Of a stretch of DNA of 8,611 nucleotides, positions 1-7,204 are shown in pieces. The position numbers were made by a program, and so were the translations under genes. Location: contig JAFAGX010000108.1 in assembly GCA_019237515.1 (NCBI GenBank), positions 1 through 8,611 of the forward strand, in the 5' to 3' direction. The first letter of the stretch is position 1, and each line of letters starts with the position of its first letter. This DNA is from Acidobacteriaceae bacterium (GTDB lineage Bacteria > Acidobacteriota > Terriglobia > Terriglobales > SbA1). The notes under the pieces were generated by a model. That model had not been told where the DNA came from and did no database searches. It worked only from the letters and a program-made list of their open reading frames with translations.

Positions 1-1
1 G

Positions 2-2593
2 GGCCACATGCTGAACCAGACGCAGATGGACATCATTGTGCGCTGGCATCGCATGCGAGGATTTCTCACGTTATGGCTTCCGGGCACGGATCATGCCGGA
101 ATCGCCACGCAAATGATGGTCGAACGCCAGCTTGCGAAAGAAGGCAAAAAGCGACGCGACATGGGGCGCGAGGCATTCGTCGAACGAGTTTGGGAATGGA
201 AAAAGGAATATGGCGGTGCGATTCTCGATCAGATGAAGCGCTTGGGCGCTTCAGTCGATTGGAGCCGCGAATACTTCACCATGGACGAGAACCTGTCGCG
301 TGCGGTTCGCGAAGTCTTCGTCCGTTTGTATGAAGAAGGATTGATTTATCGCGGGAAATACATCGTCAATTGGTGCCCGCGATGCGAGACGGCAATTTCT
401 GATTTGGAGGTGAAGCACGAGGAAGTTGCGGGAAAGCTGTACGAGATTCGATATCCGGTGATCGGATCAGACGAGTTCATCACCGTGGCTACTACGCGGC
501 CGGAGACGATGCTGGGCGACACGGCAGTTGCTGTCAACGGAAAAGACGAGCGGTACCAGCATCTGCACGGGAAGCATGTGTTTTTGCCGTTGATGAATCG
601 CGACATTCCAATCATCACCGACGATTTGGCCCAGCCGGAATTTGGCACGGGCGCGGTGAAAGTCACGCCGGCGCATGATCCAAATGATTTTGAAGCCGGG
701 CTTCGCCATAACCTTCCGCAGATTGAAGTCATCGACGAGCACGGCCGCATGAACAAGAACGCCGGGCCGTACACTGGGCTGGATCGCTTTGAGGCTCGCA
801 AACGCGTTATCGAAGATTTGCGTGAGCAAGGCTTTCTGGTCGGCGAAAAGGACTACACGATTGCACTCGGCAAGTGCGATCGCTGCGGAACCGTAGTTGA
901 ACCGCGGCTCTCAACGCAGTGGTTCATCAAAATCGCTCCCCTGGCACAAAAGGCGGCAGAAGTCGTTGAGAACGGCGAAATCACGATTGTTCCGGAAAAT
1001 TACAAGACAATTTATTTGAACTGGATGCGCAACATCCATGATTGGTGTATCTCGCGCCAGCTGTGGTGGGGGCACCGGATTCCCGCATGGCATTGCTCAT
1101 GCGGCGAAATCATCGTTGCGCGCGACGCGCCAACGAAATGCGCGAAATGCAGCGGGGCCGAACTGAAGCAAGACACGGATGTGCTCGATACCTGGTTTTC
1201 GTCCGGGTTACTGCCATTCACCACTCTGGGTTGGCCCGAAAAAACCAGGGATCAGGAAGTTTTCTATCCGACAACGCTGCTGATTACCGCATACGAAATT
1301 CTGTTTTTCTGGGTGGCGCGGATGATCATGTTCGGCTGCCACTTCATGCAGGGTCATCAGCAGGATCCGGTAATTAAGAACGCGAGCGGCTGGGCTGAGA
1401 AGAAAGATGACAGTGTACCGTTCCGGCAGGTTTACATTCATGCCCTTGTCCGCGACGCCGAGCGGCAGAAAATGTCCAAGACCAAAGGGAATGTGCTGGA
1501 CCCGTTGGACATCATTCAGCGCTTTGGAACGGATGCAACGCGCTTCACATTGGCCGCTATGGCCGCCCCCGGCACCGACATCGCATTTAACGAAAGCCGA
1601 ACTGAAGGCTACCGCGCATTCGCTAACAAGATCTGGAATGCCGCGCGGTTCATGTTCATGAACTTGGACAGAATTGAGCCGGGCCTGCGGCCCAACAAGA
1701 CCGCCGAGAGCGTCCGTCCCCACGTGGGCATTGCTGCTTTCAAAGCAGCCGCTCTTGAAGATCGCTGGATTCTGTCGCGGTTCAATCGCGTGACCGAAGA
1801 CGTAAATGCGGCGTTGCAGGCCTATCGGTTCCATGAGGCGGCGAACAGCATTTACGATTTCTTCTGGGGCGAATTCTGCGATTGGTACCTGGAACTGATA
1901 AAACCCCGTTTGGCGGATGGATCAGATGCTGAAACCGCTCGTCTGACGTGCGGTAATTTGGTGAGCATGTTTGAAGCGGCGCTGCGCTTGTTGCATCCCA
2001 TCATGCCGTTTATCACAGAAGAAATTTGGCAGACGATGTACGGCAATCAGCCGCCGGTGGAATCGATTGCACTGGCCGCATTTCCCGAAGCAGACCGCCA
2101 GCAAGTTGATCTCTCCGCAGAGACGGAGATGGCAATCTTGCAAGATCTCATCGTCAGCGTGCGGAATTTGCGGGCGGAATTGAAAATTGAACCCAAACAG
2201 CGTATTCCGATTCAGGTGTACGCTCAGGAGCAGGAGATTCGGACTTTGTTACAGCAGAATCAAGGCGCAATTGAACGTTTAGGCAATGTCGCTGCAATGG
2301 AGTTCGTTGAAGTCTCCTTGGCAAAGCTTCCCAGCGCCAGGCATACGGCGCGGTTCGATGTACACGTCGTTTACGAGCGCAAGATTGATATGGGCGCGGA
2401 GTGTGCACGATTAAGGAAGGAGTTAGAGGGATTGGAGAAGCGTATCGAAGTTGCGACGTTTCAACTGGGGAACCAGGGCTTTCTGTCCAAGGCGCCTGAA
2501 CCAATCGTGAACGGACTCCGCCGGCAATTGCAAGAAACGACCATCCTGCGAGATAAGACAAAAAGTAAAATGACTGATCTGGGCTGCGGATGA
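2..2593 (+). CDS. valS: Valyl-tRNA synthetase, 5'-truncated by window edge
   Basis: Cytoplasmic class I aminoacyl-tRNA synthetase that charges tRNA-Val with valine and edits mischarged threonine. The frame is open to the left edge, and the first codons read Gly-His, the end of the HIGH signature. The ATG at 8 is therefore internal (it is residue 1 in the numbering here) and roughly 40-50 N-terminal residues are missing. Visible in order: TDHAGIATQ (27-35); the CP1 editing domain with [10 protein letters not shown] (162-171) and [16 protein letters not shown] (212-227); Cys pairs C123/C126, C290/C293, C363/C365 and C378/C381 that look like zinc knuckles; DTWFSS (394-399); KMSKT (488-492), the KMSKS loop; a helical anticodon-binding domain from about 585; and a charged C-terminal coiled-coil arm (about 795-861), which separates ValRS from IleRS and LeuRS. 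A segment of about 20 residues (449-469) before the KMSKS loop looks like an insertion. First visible gene of the block; nadC follows after 59 bases. Confidence 0.97.
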   Translation, partial: GHMLNQTQMDIIVRWHRMRGFLTLWLPGTDHAGIATQMMVERQLAKEGKKRRDMGREAFVERVWEWKKEYGGAILDQMKRLGASVDWSREYFTMDENLSRAVREVFVRLYEEGLIYRGKYIVNWCPRCETAISDLEVKHEEVAGKLYEIRYPVIGSDEFITVATTRPETMLGDTAVAVNGKDERYQHLHGKHVFLPLMNRDIPIITDDLAQPEFGTGAVKVTPAHDPNDFEAGLRHNLPQIEVIDEHGRMNKNAGPYTGLDRFEARKRVIEDLREQGFLVGEKDYTIALGKCDRCGTVVEPRLSTQWFIKIAPLAQKAAEVVENGEITIVPENYKTIYLNWMRNIHDWCISRQLWWGHRIPAWHCSCGEIIVARDAPTKCAKCSGAELKQDTDVLDTWFSSGLLPFTTLGWPEKTRDQEVFYPTTLLITAYEILFFWVARMIMFGCHFMQGHQQDPVIKNASGWAEKKDDSVPFRQVYIHALVRDAERQKMSKTKGNVLDPLDIIQRFGTDATRFTLAAMAAPGTDIAFNESRTEGYRAFANKIWNAARFMFMNLDRIEPGLRPNKTAESVRPHVGIAAFKAAALEDRWILSRFNRVTEDVNAALQAYRFHEAANSIYDFFWGEFCDWYLELIKPRLADGSDAETARLTCGNLVSMFEAALRLLHPIMPFITEEIWQTMYGNQPPVESIALAAFPEADRQQVDLSAETEMAILQDLIVSVRNLRAELKIEPKQRIPIQVYAQEQEIRTLLQQNQGAIERLGNVAAMEFVEVSLAKLPSARHTARFDVHVVYERKIDMGAECARLRKELEGLEKRIEVATFQLGNQGFLSKAPEPIVNGLRRQLQETTILRDKTKSKMTDLGCG

Positions 2594-2649
2594 AGCCGAT
2601 CGCAACCCTCGTGTCGACGCTTTGCGAACGGCCGACGACGAACGACTGA
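2590..2649 (+). other. 19-codon mini-ORF bridging valS and nadC
   Basis: An ATG at 2590 overlaps the valS stop as ATGA. It opens a 19-codon frame (begins MKPIATLVS) ending with TGA at 2647-2649, three bases before the nadC ATG and in the same frame as nadC. The arrangement could hand terminating ribosomes from valS to nadC, which lacks a clear Shine-Dalgarno sequence. Nothing shows the peptide is functional; an open run of 19 codons is easily accidental. Reported as a possible translational-coupling element, not as a gene. Confidence 0.25.
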
Positions 2650-2652
2650 CCC

Positions 2653-3531
2653 ATGGACTGGAATAGCCGACGAGTTACCAACATTATCGAAAATGCGTTG
2701 CAGGAAGACCGGGCGACGCGGGACGCGACCAGCTACGCCTGCATCGATCCGAATCAGCGCGCTGCAGCGACAATCATTGCAAAAGAGGATTGCATTCTAT
2801 GTGGAATCGGGGCGATTGGCCGCATTCTGGACGTTTATGCCGACCTGGATGGTGCGGTTACATCCCATTACGAAGTCACTACACATCCCGAAATTTTTGA
2901 TGGGGTTCGCCTGCGCAAAGGACAATCGATAGCGGTGATCCGGCATAATGCGCGGGTGATTCTTTCCTGCGAACGAGTAATTCTCAACTTCATGCAGCGG
3001 CTAAGTGGGATCGCAACGCTGACCCGGAAATTTGTTGACGCAGTCTCCGGCACCAACGCCCGGATTCTCGATACCCGCAAGACCGTGCCGGGAATGCGGA
3101 TTCTTGATAAGAGCGCTGTGCGTTGTGGCGGAGGCCAAAATCATCGCCTTGATCTTTCAGACGGAATACTGATCAAGGGAAACCATGTTGCTCTGGCAGG
3201 CGGGATTGTTCCGGCGCTGGAACGCGCGCACCGCAACCGGCGTGGCGAGCAGGTTATCGAAATCGAAGTCAGAAGTCTTCAAGAACTGGAAGAGGCCTTG
3301 CAGCACGGGGCAGAAGCCGTCTTGCTCGACAATTTGTCGGTGGAGGATGTGAAGCGCGCAATCGAGCGCTGTGCGCGGGCTGACCGCCGTGTTCCGATTG
3401 AGGTCTCGGGTGGCATCACGCTGCAAAATGTGCGGGCGTATGCCGAAACCGGTGTGAGCTTTATTTCGGTTGGAGCGCTTACACACTCGGCCGTGGCGGT
3501 GGACATGAGCATGCGCGCGTTGCCGGCGTAA
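2653..3531 (+). CDS. nadC: Nicotinate-nucleotide pyrophosphorylase (quinolinate phosphoribosyltransferase)
   Basis: Converts quinolinate and PRPP to nicotinate mononucleotide, CO2 and pyrophosphate in de novo NAD synthesis; cytoplasmic. The 292 residues match the usual family length (about 280-300). Family motifs run in order: ERVILNFMQRLSGIAT (107-122), DTRKT (140-144), AVRCGGGQNHR (155-165), LIKGNH (173-178), EIEV (203-206), LLDN (224-227), EVSGGI (250-255) and SVGALTHS (272-279). These supply the basic phosphate/PRPP-binding residues and the acidic residues of the alpha/beta barrel. The start is fixed by an in-frame TGA at 2647-2649, leaving ATG 2653 as the only reasonable choice. No strong Shine-Dalgarno is visible, so coupling to valS is plausible. 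The N-terminal helix reads EDRATRDATS, where most relatives have EDxGxGDxT; the two glycines are replaced, probably a clade variant. nadA and nadB are not in the window. Confidence 0.96.
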   Translation: MDWNSRRVTNIIENALQEDRATRDATSYACIDPNQRAAATIIAKEDCILCGIGAIGRILDVYADLDGAVTSHYEVTTHPEIFDGVRLRKGQSIAVIRHNARVILSCERVILNFMQRLSGIATLTRKFVDAVSGTNARILDTRKTVPGMRILDKSAVRCGGGQNHRLDLSDGILIKGNHVALAGGIVPALERAHRNRRGEQVIEIEVRSLQELEEALQHGAEAVLLDNLSVEDVKRAIERCARADRRVPIEVSGGITLQNVRAYAETGVSFISVGALTHSAVAVDMSMRALPA

Positions 3532-3545
3532 TGCCGCACAATTCA

Positions 3546-3574
3546 TTGTCCTTTGCAGGTTTATCCCGCATAAT
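3546..3574 (+). promoter_or_regulatory. Putative sigma70 promoter for birA-coaX
   Basis: TTGTCC (3546-3551) and CATAAT (3569-3574) are separated by 17 bases, giving 4/6 and 5/6 matches to the -35 and -10 consensus at ideal spacing. It lies just after the nadC stop. Predicted transcription would begin near 3581, about 48 bases before the preferred birA start. This would allow birA and coaX to be expressed apart from valS-nadC. Evidence is from consensus matching only. Confidence 0.45.
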
Positions 3575-3628
3575 CTCCGCATTAAGCATAAAAGACAAAC
3601 ACGTTCGCGTAACCAAACGAAGGTAAGC

Positions 3629-4624
3629 CTGACGTCGAGCGGGCAAAGCGATGCTCATCTGGGGCAGATCTTAAGAGTTCTCATCGACCATGCAACCGTC
3701 GTCATCAGCGGAACCAAACTGGCCTCGGAAATTGGTGCAAGCCGCTCGGAGGTGTGGCGGCTTGTACAGCAACTCCGAAAGCTCGGCGTCGAGATTGCCG
3801 GGCATCCTGCTACAGGGTATAGCCTGAAATCAATGCCTGACCTCCTTCTGCCCGAGTTGGTAGCGCCGTTAGTCAAAGGCACGATCTTCGGCAAGAACAT
3901 TCATCATTTTTACAAGACTGGATCGACGAACAATGCGGCACTCGAAGCTGCCAGCCTGGGGGCGCTTGAGGGGACAGTGTTCCTGGCGGAAGAACAAACT
4001 GCGGGGCGAGGCCGGGGAGATCATTCCTGGCACTCCGAGCGATCCGCCGGGATTTATTGCTCGCTTGTGCTACGCCCGAAACTTCCGCCCAGCGATGTTC
4101 TAGTTCTCACGTTGGCTGCGGGATTGGCGGTGCACGCAGCCGTTCAGGAGATCGATCCCGAACTGAAGCCTGATCTGAAGTGGCCGAATGATCTGCTGCT
4201 GGATCGCAAAAAATTCTGCGGAATTTTGACAGAAATGAATTCGGAAGCGACGCAGGTGCGTTACGTGGTGGTCGGAGTCGGAATCAATGTCCATCAGACC
4301 AGTTTTCCACCTGAGCTAGAGTCGATTGCCACGTCGATGCGGATGGCTTCAGGCAAGGAGTATTCGCGGCTTCAACTATGTGCGGCTTTGCTAAAATCTC
4401 TTGATCGCGAATACAGGAATTTATTGGAGCAGCCGGGCGCGCATAGTTCTATTTTGCAGCGCTTCGCAGAGCGATCGTCCTCGGTGAGCGGTGTGCGCGT
4501 TCATGTGGATGAGAATGGCGGCTTGGAAGGTATCACCGAAGGCCTGGATTCGCGTGGATTCCTACAGGTTCGAACGGCGCAAGGTCTGCGCCGGGTTTTA
4601 AGCGGTATGGTCACCCCGAAATAA
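3629..4624 (+). CDS. birA: Biotin-[acetyl-CoA-carboxylase] ligase with N-terminal helix-turn-helix; non-AUG start
   Basis: Activates biotin to biotinyl-5'-AMP and attaches it to the carboxyl-carrier protein of biotin enzymes; the N-terminal winged helix suggests a bifunctional repressor. From the CTG start the protein is 331 residues (E. coli BirA 321): winged helix about 11-65, with recognition helix near SRSEVWRLVQQL; STN at 99-101; GRGRGD (126-131), the biotinyl-AMP loop; KWPNDL (184-189); KFCGILTE (195-202) with the catalytic-region lysine; VGVGIN (215-220); C-terminal SH3-like domain about 288-331. The first standard start codon in frame is GTG 3752, which would cut the recognition helix in half. 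The frame is open back into nadC without ATG, GTG or TTG. CTG 3629 is preferred because GAAGG (3619-3623) lies five bases upstream. A one-base deletion in the GGGG run near 3661, hiding ATG 3651, is the alternative. coaX follows after 35 bases, a common pairing. The function is firm; the start is not. Confidence 0.9.
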   Translation: MTSSGQSDAHLGQILRVLIDHATVVISGTKLASEIGASRSEVWRLVQQLRKLGVEIAGHPATGYSLKSMPDLLLPELVAPLVKGTIFGKNIHHFYKTGSTNNAALEAASLGALEGTVFLAEEQTAGRGRGDHSWHSERSAGIYCSLVLRPKLPPSDVLVLTLAAGLAVHAAVQEIDPELKPDLKWPNDLLLDRKKFCGILTEMNSEATQVRYVVVGVGINVHQTSFPPELESIATSMRMASGKEYSRLQLCAALLKSLDREYRNLLEQPGAHSSILQRFAERSSSVSGVRVHVDENGGLEGITEGLDSRGFLQVRTAQGLRRVLSGMVTPK

Positions 4625-4659
4625 ATCTGCAACTTGGCCGTCTTTTTTCGAACGATCAA

Positions 4660-5565
4660 ATGCTTTTAGTTCTCGACGTTGGTAATACAAACACGGTGCT
4701 TGGAGTGTTCGCCAGGGTAGCGAAGGTAGACGCTGGGAAGAATGCCGAACGCGAGCCCTCGGGCCACTACGAGCTGTTGGTTGCGAACTGGCGAGTGGCT
4801 ACCATCGCTACCCAGACGGTTGACGAGTATGGTGTGCTTTTCCGAAATCTTTTTGCCATGGACAACCTCCAGGTAAAGGGAATTCATGGCATCGTGATCT
4901 CGTCGGTAGTTCCTCCGCTGGATTCGACGTTGCGGCAAGTGTGCGAGCGTTACTTCAATACCAAGCCATTGTTTATCGGGCCCGGAGTTAAGACCGGCAT
5001 GCCGGTGCTGTATGAAAATCCGGCGGAAGTTGGTGCAGATCGCATCGTCAATTCTGTAGCGGCGTTCGAAAAATACGGCGGCCCGGCGATCTGCGTTGAT
5101 TTTGGTACAGCAACAACCTTTGATTGCGTAACTGTAAAAGGCGAATATCAAGGAGGCGTAATCTGCCCGGGAATCGGAATCTCCGCGGACGCATTGTTTG
5201 AGCGCACGGCCCGCTTGCCCCGGGTTGACATTCGCAAGCCGGCGAAGATGATTGGCACAAACACAGTTGGAAGCCTGCAGTCGGGCCTTTACTATGGCTA
5301 TCTTGCGCTCGTGGACGGCATCCTTGAGCTTTTGCTCAAGGAATTAGGGCGCAGCACAACTGTGGTCGCCACTGGCGGCCTGGCTTCGATGATTGGCGGA
5401 GGATCGAAGTACATCAAGCACATCGATGATTTTCTGACACTTGAAGGTCTGCGAATCATCTGGGAACGAAATGCAGCTAGTGCGCGAGAAGCGACGGTCG
5501 GTGGTCACAGTTCATCTTCAAGTCTGCCGTCGGCCAAATCTTCTTCTGCAAAGAAATTCCATTAA
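4660..5565 (+). CDS. coaX: Type III pantothenate kinase
   Basis: Phosphorylates pantothenate to 4'-phosphopantothenate, the first step of coenzyme A synthesis; the type III enzyme is a cytoplasmic ASKHA-fold dimer that typically needs a monovalent cation. Motifs: DVGNTN (6-11) phosphate loop; VVPPLDSTL (83-91); GADR (125-128), pantothenate site; DFGTATT (147-153), second phosphate motif; GGVICPG (165-171); GTNTVGSLQSGLYYG (199-213); ATGG (237-240). The start MLLVLDVGNT is typical of the family, although the Shine-Dalgarno is poor. At 301 residues it is longer than most relatives (about 255-275): roughly 15-20 extra charged residues after the first strand (about 20-37), and a 30-residue Ser/Ala/Lys-rich tail (272-301) that looks disordered. 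Last + strand gene before a convergent junction, probably co-transcribed with birA. Confidence 0.97.
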   Translation: MLLVLDVGNTNTVLGVFARVAKVDAGKNAEREPSGHYELLVANWRVATIATQTVDEYGVLFRNLFAMDNLQVKGIHGIVISSVVPPLDSTLRQVCERYFNTKPLFIGPGVKTGMPVLYENPAEVGADRIVNSVAAFEKYGGPAICVDFGTATTFDCVTVKGEYQGGVICPGIGISADALFERTARLPRVDIRKPAKMIGTNTVGSLQSGLYYGYLALVDGILELLLKELGRSTTVVATGGLASMIGGGSKYIKHIDDFLTLEGLRIIWERNAASAREATVGGHSSSSSLPSAKSSSAKKFH

Positions 5566-5573
5566 CAGAAAAC

Positions 5574-5611
5574 GCAGGTGCTGGGGTCTTTATTTTCACC
5601 TCAGCACCCGC
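5574..5611 (-). terminator. Hairpin terminator in the convergent coaX / ferritin-like gap
   Basis: An inverted repeat pairs 5574-5586 with 5599-5611 around a 12-base A/T-rich loop; the core is GGTGCTGGGG against CCTCAGCACC. Read on the minus strand, the stem (one A-C mismatch and one G-U pair) is followed by gTTTTCTGTT (5573 down to 5564), the layout of a rho-independent terminator for the ferritin-like gene. On the + strand no T run follows, so any stop of coaX transcripts there would rely on the hairpin alone. Confidence 0.6.
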
Positions 5612-5655
5612 ACCTAACAGGGCACGAGATCGCTGAATCGAACTGGCGTTGATTC

Positions 5656-6831
5656 TCAGCGCTCGCGTTTGGCGGCATCCGCATCCGAAGCCAGGTCCTG
5701 GAGAAGCTCAAAAAACTCATTGGATTGACCAATGAAAAGACCGTCGGCTTTCAGCGCTTTGACGGCACCCATAGCAACTCCTTCTGTTTCCGTTGGACGG
5801 ATAATGGAGCATTTCGGAAACTTGCGGCTGAGGAACGGACAGGGTTCGGGCATGATTAAGTTGGCCTGAAAGTCCTCAGAGTTGAAGGAATTTACATTCG
5901 GAAAAGTCAGCTTCTTGTTGCTGGGGTCGGTCAAGGGAGCGAGAGGCGGTTGCACCGCGTTGCCTGCCTTGTCATGCCAGGTTTGAAAGTGGGAGGTTTC
6001 AGTCGGGCCGATGCTGAGCAGGATACGTAACACCTCCGGATCGGTTACTCTCTGTGCGAGTGAAGGGTAGAGGCTGCTCCCGCCTTGCTCGATAAAGCAG
6101 AAATGGAAGGCGGCTGTGTTTGCGATCGCCTGGACGTGATCATTCGGCGTAAGGTCGTTGTTGTCTCTAGGAATCGCTGGGAATTGACCTTTACTAAGAT
6201 CCGGGACGGCTTGGACGAATGCAAAGTTGGGATCAAGGTCGGGATTGTTGTTGCGGCTACGGTAGCGACCCCACCAGGTGGTGTCAACGGTGAGCTGGGT
6301 CAGGTTGGTAATGCGTTTGCCAATAGCGGCGGGGTTGACCCCCTCGGCGGTGCTGCCTTTCAGAGTTTTGAAATGATCCAAATTGACAGTGTCCGCTCCC
6401 TTGGATTTCAGGTAACCATTGATGAAGTGGAAATGGCTGATCTCATCCTCGGTATTGTCGTGGATGTACTGAGGCATGTCGCCATCGAGTTGCGAGAGTG
6501 CATTGGTGTATGGTGTATTGCCTCCGGTTGGAAGTCCGGGCAATTCGTGGTCGGGCTGGCCATTGGGCAGAGTTTGTGCGCCTCCCAGCTCAGCATACTG
6601 CAACCACAGATCACTCTCGATGATCTCTGCCGCAGCAAGAAATCTTAGGATCGCCGCATCTCCCTTGCTGAGCGTTCCACTACGTTCCCCTTGTTCCTCA
6701 TCGGCGAATACGTATTGGGTTTTGCCTAACAGCCCTACACCAACAGTTACAGCGCTGCCGGCCACCAACCCTTTTTTAATGAAACCTCGCCGGCTAGGGG
6801 CTGAGTCTGCCATATTCATTCGGTTTTTCAT
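5656..6831 (-). CDS. Tat-exported ferritin-like domain protein
   Basis: 391 residues. The N-terminus carries a twin-arginine signal: SRRGFIK (13-19), then a hydrophobic stretch (about 21-36) and a probable cleavage site near VFADEE (41-46), so the protein should be exported folded with its metal. The mature part resembles the ferritin-like (Ferritin_2 type) family: a helix with E69/E72 (AAAEIIESDLW), EDEISHFH with E130-x2-H133, a third helix with E248 (FIEQ) and ETSH with E278-x2-H281. This E, ExxH, E, ExxH order is the di-iron ligand pattern of ferritin-like four-helix bundles. A long segment (about 155-228) separates the two helix pairs. C331 and C341 could form a disulfide outside the cytoplasm. 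The start ATG has a strong Shine-Dalgarno. Function is unassigned: iron or oxidant handling is a guess from the fold, and some relatives are labelled desiccation-related. Monocistronic, convergent with coaX and divergent from the next gene. Confidence 0.85.
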   Translation of the reverse strand: MKNRMNMADSAPSRRGFIKKGLVAGSAVTVGVGLLGKTQYVFADEEQGERSGTLSKGDAAILRFLAAAEIIESDLWLQYAELGGAQTLPNGQPDHELPGLPTGGNTPYTNALSQLDGDMPQYIHDNTEDEISHFHFINGYLKSKGADTVNLDHFKTLKGSTAEGVNPAAIGKRITNLTQLTVDTTWWGRYRSRNNNPDLDPNFAFVQAVPDLSKGQFPAIPRDNNDLTPNDHVQAIANTAAFHFCFIEQGGSSLYPSLAQRVTDPEVLRILLSIGPTETSHFQTWHDKAGNAVQPPLAPLTDPSNKKLTFPNVNSFNSEDFQANLIMPEPCPFLSRKFPKCSIIRPTETEGVAMGAVKALKADGLFIGQSNEFFELLQDLASDADAAKRER

Positions 6832-6835
6832 GGAT

Positions 6836-6842
6836 CCTCCTT
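6836..6842 (-). promoter_or_regulatory. Strong Shine-Dalgarno of the ferritin-like gene
   Basis: The minus strand reads AAGGAGG, a full match to the anti-16S core, four bases before the ATG at 6831. It selects this ATG over the in-frame Met codons 5 and 7 (four and six codons downstream). It is by far the best ribosome-binding site in the window; the neighbouring + strand genes have weak ones. Confidence 0.75.
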
Positions 6843-7023
6843 CGAATTTTTCTTCGGTTGTTCACAGTTTTTGGCTCCGTCCAAACTTCGTTCGCGACGT
6901 CCTGGTTCACCGCATCGTGAAAGGAGTAAGCACGTCTGGGGTCGTTGAGGTGATTCTTCCGCATGCTTCCTGAACAAACCGCCATGGGATAGCAAATAGA
7001 TTTATTTCTCGCCGACCTTGCGG

Positions 7024-7052
7024 TTGTCACTGGCCAGTAAAGGGAGTGTCAT
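7024..7052 (+). promoter_or_regulatory. Possible sigma70 promoter for the unknown gene and rlmD
   Basis: TTGTCA (7024-7029, 5/6 match) and TGTCAT (7047-7052, 4/6 match) are spaced by 17 bases. Transcription would start near 7059, leaving a leader of about 145 bases before the GTG at 7205. The -10 box lacks the strongly conserved second-position A, so this is a weak call. Confidence 0.3.
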
Positions 7053-7147
7053 TTTCATGTTGCTGGCCAACAAGGCGGCTGATTCGAGCCAGATGAGCAC
7101 GCTTGCCCATTATTCCCGCGTAGGGCAGGGTTATGGGGCCGTGTGCA

Positions 7148-7157
7148 GCACCGGTGC
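7148..7157. repeat. Perfect 10-base palindrome GCACCGGTGC
   Basis: A perfect inverted repeat in the leader between the putative promoter and the GTG start of the unknown gene. Flanking bases do not extend the symmetry. It could be an operator half-site arrangement or a small hairpin, but a 10-base palindrome in GC-rich DNA may also be chance. Confidence 0.3.
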
Positions 7158-7204
7158 AGTAAAATCTTCGAGAAGCCCGCATACAAATCCCTCCGGAACC
7201 GATT

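Larger units (their letters stand above)
6832..7204. other. Divergent intergenic region, no convincing gene
   Basis: This stretch of about 370 bases separates the divergent ferritin-like gene and the unknown 235-residue gene, so it should carry both promoters. I see the Shine-Dalgarno at the left, a possible + strand promoter at 7024-7052, a TGTTG-5-CAACA inverted repeat (7058-7072), a CTTGCCC/GGGCAGG hairpin (7102-7108 with 7123-7129) and a perfect palindrome GCACCGGTGC (7148-7157). Short frames here (6794-7030 minus; 7018-7233 plus) have no recognisable protein character. I could not pick out a convincing minus-strand promoter. Confidence 0.6.

Noticed and set aside
1208..1834. 208-codon open frame on the minus strand inside valS
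   Set aside because: Fully antisense to the conserved ValRS coding sequence, with no recognisable domain; the openness is explained by codon bias of the real gene.
2154..2684. 176-codon minus-strand frame across the valS-nadC junction
   Set aside because: Antisense to the ValRS C-terminus and the nadC start, with a low-complexity basic composition and no family features.
3524..3536. CGGC-5-GCCG hairpin at the nadC stop
   Set aside because: Only four base pairs and no T run, so it is too weak for a terminator.
4625..4659. Possible terminator between birA and coaX (TTTTTT run at about 4643-4648)
   Set aside because: No adequate stem precedes the T run; the short gap and usual birA-coaX pairing favour co-transcription.
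5632..5660. GCTGAATC / GATTC-TC-AGC bulged inverted repeat at the end of the ferritin-like gene
   Set aside because: Imperfect, with no adjacent T run; the hairpin at 5574-5611 is a better terminator candidate.
6085..6648. 187-codon + strand frame inside the ferritin-like gene
   Set aside because: Antisense to a gene with Tat signal, metal-ligand motifs and strong Shine-Dalgarno; the + strand translation shows no domain.
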